DNA of 11,102 bases from Bacillota bacterium (GTDB taxonomy: Bacteria; Bacillota; Clostridia; Oscillospirales; Ruminococcaceae): positions 1 through 11,102 of the forward strand of contig JAEWZG010000152.1 in assembly GCA_023395435.1 (NCBI GenBank). Reading direction: 5' to 3'. Positions 1 through 6,601 of this stretch are shown here, in pieces. The translations under genes were made by a program, and so were the position numbers. The number at the start of each line of letters is the position of its first letter. Position 1 is the first letter of the stretch. The notes under the pieces are model-generated. The model did not search any database and was not told the origin of the DNA. It saw only the letters and a list, made by a program, of their open reading frames with translations.

Positions 1-24
1 CAAATCATATAAGGGGTTTTGACA

Positions 25-369
25 ATGTTTAATAAAATGAATAACAATATGGGAATGGAAAAATCAATGCAAGGTGGTTATGAGGATAATGCCATTTGCA
101 GCTGTTTTAAACCTATCGTAAAAGAAAACTGCTGCTGCCGTCCAAGAAAAGTATGTTATACTGTCTATGATTGCTGTTATACTAAGAAATTTACTAAAAA
201 GATGCCTGATAATATGTGTTGTCCAAAAATGGACAATAATTATTATTCAGATAATATGAATGAAATGTATGACAATAGCTGGGGCAGTGGTCGCGGCTAT
301 AAAGATAACTATATGGGTGAAAATGCTGAAATGTACGGCGATAATGATATGGACAATTGCTGGGGTTAA
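25..369 (+). CDS. Cys-rich small protein, possible spore coat component
   Basis: I do not recognise a named family. The 114-residue product has no signal peptide or membrane segment. Its middle (residues 25-66) is rich in Cys and basic residues, including CSC at 25-27, CCC at 36-38, CC at 50-51 and CC at 65-66. The rest is low-complexity Asn, Met, Asp, Tyr and Gly, ending in NCWG, for 11 Cys in total. This composition resembles small disulfide-cross-linked coat or exosporium proteins of spore formers; that role is inference. The start is ATG at 25, because AAGGGG at 11-16 lies 8 nt before it; an in-frame TTG at 19 would leave only 2 nt. Its promoter lies outside the window. The next gene, 85 bp downstream, is also Cys-rich and supports a shared role. 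Confidence 0.6.
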   Translation: MFNKMNNNMGMEKSMQGGYEDNAICSCFKPIVKENCCCRPRKVCYTVYDCCYTKKFTKKMPDNMCCPKMDNNYYSDNMNEMYDNSWGSGRGYKDNYMGENAEMYGDNDMDNCWG

Positions 370-387
370 TAGTTAACACTCATTAAC

Positions 388-451
388 AATTCTCCTCTAT
401 GTAACATATTATATAAAGAACAATTTGTTCAGTTTACTATAGAGGAGAATT
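388..451 (+). repeat. 13-bp inverted repeat spanning the ribosome binding site of the 455 gene
   Basis: AATTCTCCTCTAT at 388-400 is the exact reverse complement of 439-451, with 38 nt between the arms. The right arm contains the AGAGGAG ribosome binding site (441-447) of the gene starting at 455. In a transcript running through from the upstream gene the site would be paired. A transcript started at the sigma-K-like promoter at 405-413 would lack the left arm. A small palindrome, GAACAATTTGTTC at 419-431, lies within the loop. Confidence 0.7.
405..413 (+). promoter_or_regulatory. Possible sigma-K-type promoter of the 455-1063 gene
   Basis: CATATTATA at 405-413 fits the sigma-K -10 consensus CATANNNTA. 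An AACA at 385-388 places an AC at 386-387, 17 bp upstream, as expected for the -35 element. Transcription would begin near 420, ahead of the ribosome binding site at 441-447. Consensus matching only. The motif is AT-rich, so chance matches are possible, but the Cys-rich gene downstream suits late sporulation expression. Confidence 0.4.
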
Positions 452-454
452 TCT

Positions 455-1063
455 ATGAGTTGTCACGATGAAAATGGAATGTTTGAGCCTGAGATGACTA
501 TTTATCACGGAAGTAACTGTGACTATTATGCTCACGATGAATGTTGTTGTGACTTTTGCAAAGAATGTTGTACAACGGGTGCACCTAAATGCAATGTCTG
601 CGAACTTCAGATGAAAAATCTGCTTGCTCAATTGATTACACTGTATCCTACAACCATTTTTTCATTCACAATGCAAGATGGCACTATTATAACTGGAACG
701 CCAACAGGTATGCTGGATTCGTATAATAATGGAGTTGTTGTAGTAACTTCACCGGGCGGTACAACAGAATACGTTAATGTCTGTCAGATCGCAAGGGTGG
801 AATTAATAAGTGCAACATATAATACCCAAATTACCTATTTTCCAGGATGCGTGTGCCCAACATGCAGTGGCTGTGATGAATCTATACGTAGTCTTATATC
901 AGTAGGAGAGATAATCAGTATTCCGCGCGGTGTTCCAATTACTGATGCAACAGTTGTAGCAGTTGCACCGGGTATAATAGCATTGGATAGCGGAGAAAAT
1001 GTTTGGTTTATTTCTACTTGCCATATGGATTCATTTACTATTACAGATATTACAGCAGGTTAA
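455..1063 (+). CDS. Cys-rich two-domain beta protein, possible spore coat or exosporium protein
   Basis: No named family is recognised with certainty. The 202-residue product has 16 Cys: ten in the first 49 residues (CCC at 30-32, CC at 38-39), a CxCxxCxxC knot at 132-140, and single Cys at 110 and 189. The parts at about 68-118 and 151-197 look like two related beta units. Each runs through a GVVVV- or GIIAL-like strand, a Gly turn, a YVNVC- or WFISTC-like strand, and a closing polar-hydrophobic strand. The pattern recalls Sm-like barrels seen in some Bacillus coat proteins; this is inference. There is no signal peptide. The start is set by AGAGGAG at 441-447, 7 nt upstream. A strong terminator overlaps the stop codon. 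Position after another Cys-rich gene and a sigma-K-like promoter supports a role in the spore surface. Confidence 0.6.
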   Translation: MSCHDENGMFEPEMTIYHGSNCDYYAHDECCCDFCKECCTTGAPKCNVCELQMKNLLAQLITLYPTTIFSFTMQDGTIITGTPTGMLDSYNNGVVVVTSPGGTTEYVNVCQIARVELISATYNTQITYFPGCVCPTCSGCDESIRSLISVGEIISIPRGVPITDATVVAVAPGIIALDSGENVWFISTCHMDSFTITDITAG

Positions 1064-1088
1064 AAGAGTGGCTATGCCACTCTTTTTA
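1062..1088 (+). terminator. Rho-independent terminator of the Cys-rich gene pair
   Basis: An 11-bp perfect stem (1062-1072 with 1076-1086) closes on a TAT triloop and ends in a T-run. It begins inside the TAA stop codon of the preceding gene. Confidence 0.9.
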
Positions 1089-1102
1089 TATTGTGCAAAC
1101 AA

Positions 1103-1121
1103 CCACCGACTATGTCGGTGG
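1103..1121 (+). repeat. 8-bp hairpin with TAT loop upstream of the cupin gene
   Basis: CCACCGAC, TAT, GTCGGTGG forms a perfect hairpin, but no T-run follows on the + strand, so it is not an obvious terminator. Its reverse complement matches 16 of 19 bases of the terminator hairpin at 1635-1653, on the other side of the cupin gene. Confidence 0.7.
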
Positions 1122-1162
1122 AATGAAATGAGTAAAAGTAGTGAGGAGAAAATAAAAACTCC

Positions 1163-1189
1163 TTATGTATTGGAATTGTTAATACATAA
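1163..1189 (+). promoter_or_regulatory. 9-bp inverted repeat at the cupin promoter, possible operator
   Basis: TTATGTATT at 1163-1171 and AATACATAA at 1181-1189 are exact reverse complements separated by 9 nt. The right arm covers the position expected for the -35 element of the cupin promoter (-10 at 1204-1209), so a bound dimeric regulator could block or replace -35 recognition. The function is inferred from position. Confidence 0.45.
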
Positions 1190-1200
1190 TTCAAAAAGTA

Positions 1201-1209
1201 TGGTATAAT
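1201..1209 (+). promoter_or_regulatory. Extended -10 promoter element of the cupin gene
   Basis: TGGTATAAT matches the extended -10 consensus TGnTATAAT exactly. No good -35 hexamer lies 16-18 bp upstream, which is common for extended -10 promoters. Transcription would start near 1216, ahead of GGAGGG at 1229-1234. Confidence 0.65.
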
Positions 1210-1239
1210 TAAGTTAAGTTTATTAATTGGAGGGATAAA

Positions 1240-1554
1240 ATGGATAATTTATTTATGACTCCAGAGGGCCATTCTGGCTTTTTGGCAAAGAAATTATTTA
1301 ATGAGATGGGAAAAATCAATTGGGGAGCTGTTGCGTATATTGAAGAAGGTGGTGGAGGACCTAAGGGTAATCATACGCATAGTGACAATCACATTTTTAT
1401 TGTTGTTGAGGGTGAGGTAGAGGTTATTACTGAAGAAGAATCTCATGTAGTTAAAAAAGATGAAATGTTCTTTGTGGATGGTATGACACCACATTCAATT
1501 TGGAATAATAAGAAACAAACTGCAAAGGTAATAAAAATTTCTGTAGCACGTTAG
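1240..1554 (+). CDS. Small single-domain cupin protein
   Basis: A 104-residue protein that is essentially one Cupin_2 beta-barrel, probably cytosolic. The first cupin motif is at about 37-58: a Gly-rich turn, then HTH at 45-47 and EG at 57-58. The second is at about 74-89: DEMFFVDGMTPHSIWN, with H85 and N89 in the expected H-x3-N pattern. H45, H47 and H85 are likely metal ligands. The place usually taken by Glu or Gln holds H51. Such proteins include sugar-binding, dioxygenase-like and isomerase-like members, so no substrate can be named. ATG at 1240 is preceded by GGAGGG at 1229-1234, 5 nt away. The gene forms its own unit, with an extended -10 promoter in front and a terminator after it. 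Confidence 0.85.
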   Translation: MDNLFMTPEGHSGFLAKKLFNEMGKINWGAVAYIEEGGGGPKGNHTHSDNHIFIVVEGEVEVITEEESHVVKKDEMFFVDGMTPHSIWNNKKQTAKVIKISVAR

Positions 1555-1629
1555 TTTTCATATAAGTGATTTATTACTAATATTAATATCAGTATTTATA
1601 TATTAATGGATCTTTATATACATAAAAAG

Positions 1630-1660
1630 AAAATCCACTGGCATAGCCGGTGGATTTTTA
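1630..1660 (+). terminator. Rho-independent terminator after the cupin gene
   Basis: A 13-bp stem (1630-1642 with 1646-1658, one G-T pair) closes on an ATA triloop, and its right arm runs into a T-run. The corA -35 element starts at 1661, directly against it. Confidence 0.9.
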
Positions 1661-1689
1661 TTGACATATCCGCTTAATAATTATAAAAT
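1661..1689 (+). promoter_or_regulatory. Sigma-A promoter of the corA-like gene
   Basis: A perfect TTGACA at 1661-1666 is followed after 17 bp by TAAAAT at 1684-1689. The start of transcription would be near 1696, giving a leader of about 20 nt that contains just the ribosome binding site GGAGGT at 1705-1710. Confidence 0.85.
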
Positions 1690-1715
1690 GAGTTAAAATG
1701 TTCTGGAGGTATAAA

Positions 1716-2543
1716 ATGATAAAGGTTTTGAAGCTTACACAGATAGATGAACTTAGGAGCAATGTCGACAAAAGTGTTATACAGCATATCAGGACAGGCA
1801 GAGTTGAACGGTTTGCTTGTTTTTCAGACTTTGATATGATTTCCTTCAACTGGTATGATATTAAAAAGCCTGATTCAGATACAGAGCATATTCTTATTTA
1901 CTTTAGTAAGAATGACTTATGCATACTTTCTGATATTAAGGAAGTACATTCTATTGCAAATAGTGTTGCAGAAAAAGATACTGAGGTGCAGAAAATACTA
2001 TATCAATTTTTTGTTGAGCTTATAAAAAATGATATGGATTATCTTGAACAGCTTGAAGAGGAAATTACTCTATCAGAGGATGATCTTCTTGAGCGGACAA
2101 GCAGTGAATGTACGGAAAAGATTGTTGAGTACAGAAAAATGCTTTTAAAGCTCAAAAGATACTATGAACAGCTAAATACCATTTTTGAAGGCTTTAGTGA
2201 TAATGAAAATAAATTGCTTAGCGACGATGATTTGAGAATTTACAAAATTCTTGACAATAGAGTTGACAGGCTTTATGCGACAGTTCTTAATCTAAGAGAC
2301 TATGTCACACAAATGCGAGAGGCTTATCAGGCAAGAATAGATATAGAGCAGAATAATTTAATGAGGATATTTACGGTAGTGACTTCAATATTCATGCCAT
2401 TGTCTTTAATTGCCGGCTGGTATGGAATGAACCTGCGTATGCCTGAATTTGCGTGGAAGTATGGCTATCTGGCAGTAATCATACTGAGCGTTGCTGTTTG
2501 TATAACCTGCTTAATTTACTTTAAAAAGAAAAAGTGGTTTTAA
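1716..2543 (+). CDS. corA: CorA-family divalent cation (Mg2+/Co2+) transporter
   Basis: A 275-residue inner-membrane channel protein. It has the expected order: a cytosolic alpha/beta N-terminal domain (about 1-110), long charged helices (about 110-215) forming the stalk, then two membrane helices near 218-235 and 252-269. The signature YGMN loop (236-239) sits between them, followed by a short basic C-terminus (KKKKWF). In the family the GMN loop forms the selectivity entrance of a pentamer that passes hydrated Mg2+. The protein is somewhat shorter than the classic 310-320 residues, in the N-terminal part. The start is ATG 1716, placed 5 nt after GGAGGT (1705-1710). An in-frame ATG at 1698 lies at the predicted transcription start and has no site. 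The gene has its own promoter. Its TAA overlaps the stop of the convergent capA-like gene. Transport of Mg2+ rather than Co2+, Ni2+ or Zn2+ is assumed. Confidence 0.9.
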   Translation: MIKVLKLTQIDELRSNVDKSVIQHIRTGRVERFACFSDFDMISFNWYDIKKPDSDTEHILIYFSKNDLCILSDIKEVHSIANSVAEKDTEVQKILYQFFVELIKNDMDYLEQLEEEITLSEDDLLERTSSECTEKIVEYRKMLLKLKRYYEQLNTIFEGFSDNENKLLSDDDLRIYKILDNRVDRLYATVLNLRDYVTQMREAYQARIDIEQNNLMRIFTVVTSIFMPLSLIAGWYGMNLRMPEFAWKYGYLAVIILSVAVCITCLIYFKKKKWF

Positions 2544-3613
2544 TCTGTAAATAGCTTATTAGTCCGTTGATACATGAAGTCTAGGACATTCATTCGTGCC
2601 TTTTCATCATTTATCGGGCAAGGCTGATAATTATTTCTCTTCCCCGAATGAACATAATACGGAATAATAAACTCCTGCTGATTTATGAGGTTGTTGTTTT
2701 CATCAAAGGTGTAACGCTCCTGATAAATCAGCGTTCTGTTTTCCGGGAAGGGTGAGCTCCCAAAGCAGAAGCTACCAAGTGAATATAGAATATGCTTGCC
2801 TTTGTATACTTCAAAGGGCTGAATAACGTGAGGATGAGCACCGATAACAAGATCAGCACCATTGTCAACAAGAGTATGGCAGTGATTAATTTTCCATTGC
2901 TCAGGGTAATGAATGAATTCCTCACCGCTATGGAAGAATACGACTCTTGCGTCAACCTTATCTTTAAGTTCATTAAGCTGGTTTATTGTTTTGGTGAGGC
3001 TACCCCATTCGCCAAACATTACATTCAGAATGGCTATTTTTATCCCGTCCTTTTCAAGGATAACAGGATGATTCACATCGGCCCAGCGGGTATCTGCTTT
3101 TTCAAAGGCAGAAACAGTATCCTTATACCCCTGCAAGCCATAATCATAGAGATGATTATTTTCAAGAACAACGGTATCAATGCTGTTTGCCTTATAAATT
3201 CCAGCGTATTCTGATTTGTTCCTGAACCAATAAGCTGGGGTGTATCCCTTATCCTCACCTTGAAGATTTGAATCAGTAAAGACATTTTCTGAGTTTGCGA
3301 CAGTAAAATCATCTGTTTCTATATAGGGCATACATTTTTCAAAAAAGTATGTAGCAGGCTTTGTCTTTGTGTAATTTGAAATGCTGTTAAGTGAGGCTTC
3401 ACCATTATACGAGCCAAGAATACAGTCGCCTAAAAAGGATATTGTAATACTTTTTGTCTTTGGCACAATAGCATTAGTCGGTAAATATAATTGCTGTTTA
3501 ATTGTACTTATTTCTTTATTTTTATCTTTAAGCTTTATATCTGTACTGGTATTGCCCGTTGTAGACATGATAAGAAATGCTGTAATTATTACAACAGCTA
3601 TACTTTTTTTCAT
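2540..3613 (-). CDS. Secreted CapA/PgsA-like protein (PGA_cap, metallophosphatase fold)
   Basis: The 357-residue product starts with MKKS, a hydrophobic stretch to about residue 17, and a Ser/Thr-rich segment: a signal peptide or membrane anchor. The rest is a PGA_cap domain with its series of metal-site motifs: GD at 62-63, NSEN at 107-110, NNH at 152-154, HSGEE at 228-232, GAHPH at 258-262, and YSLGSFCFG soon after. Relatives include CapA of the poly-gamma-glutamate capsule system, but stand-alone copies are common and mostly uncharacterised. No capB or capC lies here, so capsule synthesis is not implied. ATG 3613 is chosen because AGGAG at 3622-3626 lies 8 nt upstream; ATG 3619 and GTG 3622 are too close to it or overlap it. 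It sits downstream of nspC on the same strand but behind that operon's terminator, so it is probably transcribed separately. No clear promoter was found in the gap. Confidence 0.85.
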   Translation of the reverse strand: MKKSIAVVIITAFLIMSTTGNTSTDIKLKDKNKEISTIKQQLYLPTNAIVPKTKSITISFLGDCILGSYNGEASLNSISNYTKTKPATYFFEKCMPYIETDDFTVANSENVFTDSNLQGEDKGYTPAYWFRNKSEYAGIYKANSIDTVVLENNHLYDYGLQGYKDTVSAFEKADTRWADVNHPVILEKDGIKIAILNVMFGEWGSLTKTINQLNELKDKVDARVVFFHSGEEFIHYPEQWKINHCHTLVDNGADLVIGAHPHVIQPFEVYKGKHILYSLGSFCFGSSPFPENRTLIYQERYTFDENNNLINQQEFIIPYYVHSGKRNNYQPCPINDEKARMNVLDFMYQRTNKLFTD

Positions 3614-3684
3614 ATACATCACTCCTGATTAATGTATATGGGAAAAGGCAAGCCGTATGATAATTATTTATCGCAATAAGCAAC

Positions 3685-3708
3685 AAAAAAAAGCCTGAAG
3701 TTCAGGCT
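3685..3708 (-). terminator. Rho-independent terminator of the polyamine operon
   Basis: Read on the - strand, AGCCTGA and TCAGGCT form a perfect stem around a 3-nt loop, followed by eight T (the A-run 3685-3692 on +). It lies 9 bp after the nspC stop codon. Confidence 0.92.
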
Positions 3709-3716
3709 CTTTATTA

Positions 3717-4850
3717 TTATGATAATCTGTTTTTAAAATCCTCGTAACCGAATTCTTTAATTATTTTAGTATTACCATTCTTATCACAAAGTGCAATATA
3801 AGGTAACTTCATACCATTAAAAGTATTGGTCTTGACCATTGAGTATATTGCCATATCGCAGAAAATTAGTCTATCGCCGATTTTCAATTGTTTATCAAAG
3901 GAATAATCCCCGATAATGTCACCAGCAAGACAGGTAGGTCCGCCAAGACGATAGGTGTAATTCTTTTCATTTGCCTCTCCAGAGCTAATAATATGCGGTC
4001 TGTAGGGCATTTCAAGAACGTCAGGCATATGACAGGCAGCCGAAGTATCAAGGATAGCAATGTTCATTCCGTTGTTGATGATATCCATTACACTTGATAT
4101 AAGGAAGCCAGCATTGAGTGCAACCGCCTCGCCTGGCTCAAGATAAACCTCAACATTATATTTTGCTTTAAAGTTGTTAATTATTTTAATAAGTTTCTCA
4201 ACATCATAATCTTCTCGTGTTATATGATGTCCGCCACCGAAGTTTACCCATTTCATTTGTGGGAGGAACTCACCGAACTTTTCTTCAACAGCTTTTATTG
4301 TAACTTCAAGTGCGTCAGAATTCTGCTCGCACAAAGTATGAAAGTGCAATCCGTCAATTCCTTCAAGCATATCAGCACGGAAGTTTACTTTCGTGACACC
4401 AAGTCGCGAAAAAGGCGAGCAAGGGTCATAGATTGCGTGGTTTTGTGTCGAACATTCAGGGTTAATTCTTATGCCAAAGCTCTTATTGCGGGCAAGGCAT
4501 TTATCTTTACAGCTTTCCCACTGTGAGAATGAGTTGAATATAATATGGTCGCAAATTGTCAGAATCTCATCAAATTCGTCGGGCTTGTATGCAGGGGAGA
4601 ATATGTGAGTTTCGCCACCAAACATTTCGTGGCCGAGCTTTGCTTCATATAGACCGCTTGCAGTCGTTCCAGAAAGATATTTTGAAATAAGAGGGTATGT
4701 TGAAAACATTGAAAAAGCCTTTTGTGCTAAAAGTATGTGACAGCCAGTTTTGTCCATAACATACTTTAGCTTTTCAAGATTTTTAATTAGCAGCTTTTCA
4801 TCAACAACAAAACAAGGCGTAGGTAGTTTATCTTTTTCAAAATTAAGCAT
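3717..4850 (-). CDS. nspC: Carboxynorspermidine/carboxyspermidine decarboxylase
   Basis: A 377-residue PLP enzyme of the fold III (alanine racemase-like) decarboxylases that removes CO2 from carboxyspermidine or carboxynorspermidine, giving spermidine or norspermidine. K44 in LLAQKAFS is the expected PLP lysine. Other family marks are SRLG (148-151), the HFHTLCEQ block (169-176), NFGGGHH (203-209), EPGEA (238-242), the NspC-typical DTSAACHMPD (268-277), and GGPTCLAGD (303-311), whose C307 corresponds to the ornithine decarboxylase active-site Cys. Length is normal for NspC. AAGGAG at 4857-4862 lies 6 nt before the ATG. It is the last gene of the operon, 43 bp after the acetyltransferase gene. 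The substrate could also be carboxyaminopropylagmatine, as in the cyanobacterial route; sequence does not decide this. Confidence 0.93.
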   Translation of the reverse strand: MLNFEKDKLPTPCFVVDEKLLIKNLEKLKYVMDKTGCHILLAQKAFSMFSTYPLISKYLSGTTASGLYEAKLGHEMFGGETHIFSPAYKPDEFDEILTICDHIIFNSFSQWESCKDKCLARNKSFGIRINPECSTQNHAIYDPCSPFSRLGVTKVNFRADMLEGIDGLHFHTLCEQNSDALEVTIKAVEEKFGEFLPQMKWVNFGGGHHITREDYDVEKLIKIINNFKAKYNVEVYLEPGEAVALNAGFLISSVMDIINNGMNIAILDTSAACHMPDVLEMPYRPHIISSGEANEKNYTYRLGGPTCLAGDIIGDYSFDKQLKIGDRLIFCDMAIYSMVKTNTFNGMKLPYIALCDKNGNTKIIKEFGYEDFKNRLS

Positions 4851-4893
4851 TTTATTCTCCTTGTCTGTATGAATTTAAAGAGTAGTTAATTAA

Positions 4894-5382
4894 TTAATTT
4901 AATTTGCATATCATAAGGTATTCTTCCGTTAATTCTTTTACTATTTCAAAACCCAAAGATTTATACATTTTGACTGCGTAATTATCCTTTTGAACAGCAA
5001 GTGATGCTTGTGAATACCCCTTATCTTTCAATAATTGTAACATATTGAGCATAAGTTTTGTTCCTATACCTTTATTTCGGAATTCTTTATATAAAGATAT
5101 TGCAAATTCAGGGGTTGTGTTATCGGTATTGCCATAACCTTTTACATCGCCGGAGAGAATCCTTGTCCAGACAGCACCGACGATTTTTTCATCAACCTCG
5201 GCAACAAGACAGTGATCGTCTGGCTTTCCGAAATCATCAATATATACGCTTAGCTCTGGCTTTTTTATAATATCGAATGGGGCAAGATTCTTTTCATCTC
5301 TTTGAAAAATTGCTTCATATAAGAAGTTTTTGAGAAGAGGGATTTCTTCTGACATTATTTCTCTAATTGTATATTCAATCAT
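4894..5382 (-). CDS. GNAT-family N-acetyltransferase, possible polyamine acetyltransferase
   Basis: A 162-residue single-domain GNAT protein. The acetyl-CoA pyrophosphate loop is at 102-108 (R-N-K-G-I-G-T), after the strand TPEFAISLYKEF. The C-terminal part, NYAVKMYKSLGFEIV (134-148), is the usual N-x-x-A-x-x-x-Y-x-x-x-GF element. Its ATG shares one base with the TAA stop of the upstream reductase gene (TAATG), so translation is probably coupled; only a weak GGTGG precedes it. Placement between the two genes of the carboxyspermidine route suggests a polyamine or a pathway intermediate as acceptor, as in SpeG or PaiA. GNAT acceptors cannot be read from sequence, so this is inference from context. 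Confidence 0.85.
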   Translation of the reverse strand: MIEYTIREIMSEEIPLLKNFLYEAIFQRDEKNLAPFDIIKKPELSVYIDDFGKPDDHCLVAEVDEKIVGAVWTRILSGDVKGYGNTDNTTPEFAISLYKEFRNKGIGTKLMLNMLQLLKDKGYSQASLAVQKDNYAVKMYKSLGFEIVKELTEEYLMICKLN

Positions 5383-6584
5383 TAGTCCACCATTTCAGGG
5401 TTAAAGCTTTCCTGCCAAGGCAAGCCCCATTTGTTGAGAGCATCCATAAATGGATCAGGATCAAATTCCTCAATGTTATAAACTCCGGCTTTATCCCATG
5501 TTTTTGTCATAAGCATCATTGCGCCAATCATAGCAGGCACACCTGTTGTATAGGAAATTGCCTGTGATTCGACCTCTTTAAAGCATTCCTCATGGTCGCA
5601 TACGTTATATATATAATATGTTTTATCCTTGCCGTCCTTTTTACCTGTAAAGATACAACCTATATTTGTCTTTCCTTTTGTGCGTGGACCGAGTGTAGCA
5701 GGGTCAGGCAATACAGCTTTTAAGAACTGCAAAGGTACAATCTTCTTACCCTCAAATTCGATAGGCTCAATAGAAGTCATACCGACATTTTCAAGGCATT
5801 TTAGGTGTGTGAGATAGCTTTGTCCGAAGGTCATGAAAAAGCGTATTCTTTTAATTCCAGTGATGTTGAGAGCAAGACTTTCAAGCTCCTCATGGTGAAG
5901 AAGATACATATCCTTTTCACCGATTTGAGGAAAGTTATATACTCTCTTAATTTCCATTGGTTCAGTTTCAATCCAGTTGCCATTCTCCCAATAAGAGCCC
6001 TTTGCGGTAACTTCACGGATGTTAATTTCAGGGTTAAAGTTTGTAGCAAAAGGATATCCGTGATCGCCTGCATTAGCGTCAAGTATATCAATGTAATTAA
6101 TCTCGTCAAACTGATGCTTAAGTGCATAAGCAGAAAAAACTCCTGTTACACCTGGATCAAATCCACTTCCGAGAAGCGCAGTTATTCCAGCATCCTTAAA
6201 TTTTTCTCTGTATGCCCATTGCCATTTGTATTCGAATTTTGCAGTGTCAAGAGGTTCATAGTTTGCAGTATCTACATAATTTGTTCTTGTTGCAAGACAA
6301 GCATTCATTATTGTTAAATCCTGATATGGGAGGGCTAAATTCAGTACAACATCAGGCTTAAAGCTGTTTATTAATTCAACAAGCTCATTCACATTGTCGG
6401 CATCAACTTTTGCAGTATGAATGATTGTTTTTGTATTATTTTCAAGCTTTTCTTTAAGAGCGTCACATTTTGACTTTGTTCTGCTTGCTATCATAATTTC
6501 CTCAAAAACTTCGCTATTTTGACAGCATTTGTGGATAGCAACAGAAGCTACACCGCCACAACCTATAATAAGACATTTTCCCAT
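5382..6584 (-). CDS. Carboxynorspermidine/carboxyspermidine synthase (saccharopine dehydrogenase family)
   Basis: A 400-residue NADPH-dependent reductase. It condenses a diamine (putrescine or 1,3-diaminopropane) with aspartate beta-semialdehyde and reduces the Schiff base to carboxyspermidine or carboxynorspermidine, the substrate of NspC. The N-terminus is a Rossmann fold with GCGGVAS (8-14). The second strand ends in ASRTKSK (33-39), where the Arg and Lys suit NADPH. DTANYEP (105-111) and GSGFDPGVTGVF (139-150) are typical of this branch rather than of lysine-pathway saccharopine dehydrogenases. AGGAGG at 6595-6600 lies 9-10 nt before ATG 6584. The gene follows speB by 17 bp and overlaps the acetyltransferase start by one base. 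Presence of nspC in the same operon makes this assignment strong; the amine acceptor (putrescine, diaminopropane or agmatine) is open. Confidence 0.93.
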   Translation of the reverse strand: MGKCLIIGCGGVASVAIHKCCQNSEVFEEIMIASRTKSKCDALKEKLENNTKTIIHTAKVDADNVNELVELINSFKPDVVLNLALPYQDLTIMNACLATRTNYVDTANYEPLDTAKFEYKWQWAYREKFKDAGITALLGSGFDPGVTGVFSAYALKHQFDEINYIDILDANAGDHGYPFATNFNPEINIREVTAKGSYWENGNWIETEPMEIKRVYNFPQIGEKDMYLLHHEELESLALNITGIKRIRFFMTFGQSYLTHLKCLENVGMTSIEPIEFEGKKIVPLQFLKAVLPDPATLGPRTKGKTNIGCIFTGKKDGKDKTYYIYNVCDHEECFKEVESQAISYTTGVPAMIGAMMLMTKTWDKAGVYNIEEFDPDPFMDALNKWGLPWQESFNPEMVD

Positions 6585-6601
6585 TTATAATAATCCTCCT
6601 T

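Noticed and set aside
372..386. GTTAA/TTAAC hairpin after the first Cys-rich gene
   Set aside because: Five AT-rich pairs without a T-run; not a terminator.
2540..3613. CapA-like gene as part of a poly-gamma-glutamate capsule locus
   Set aside because: No CapB, CapC or PgsE-like gene in the window, and the gene is isolated by a terminator from the operon upstream of it.
5805..6317. Long + strand open frames inside the polyamine operon
   Set aside because: They lie opposite clearly conserved enzyme genes, lack ribosome binding sites and resemble no protein; antisense shadows.
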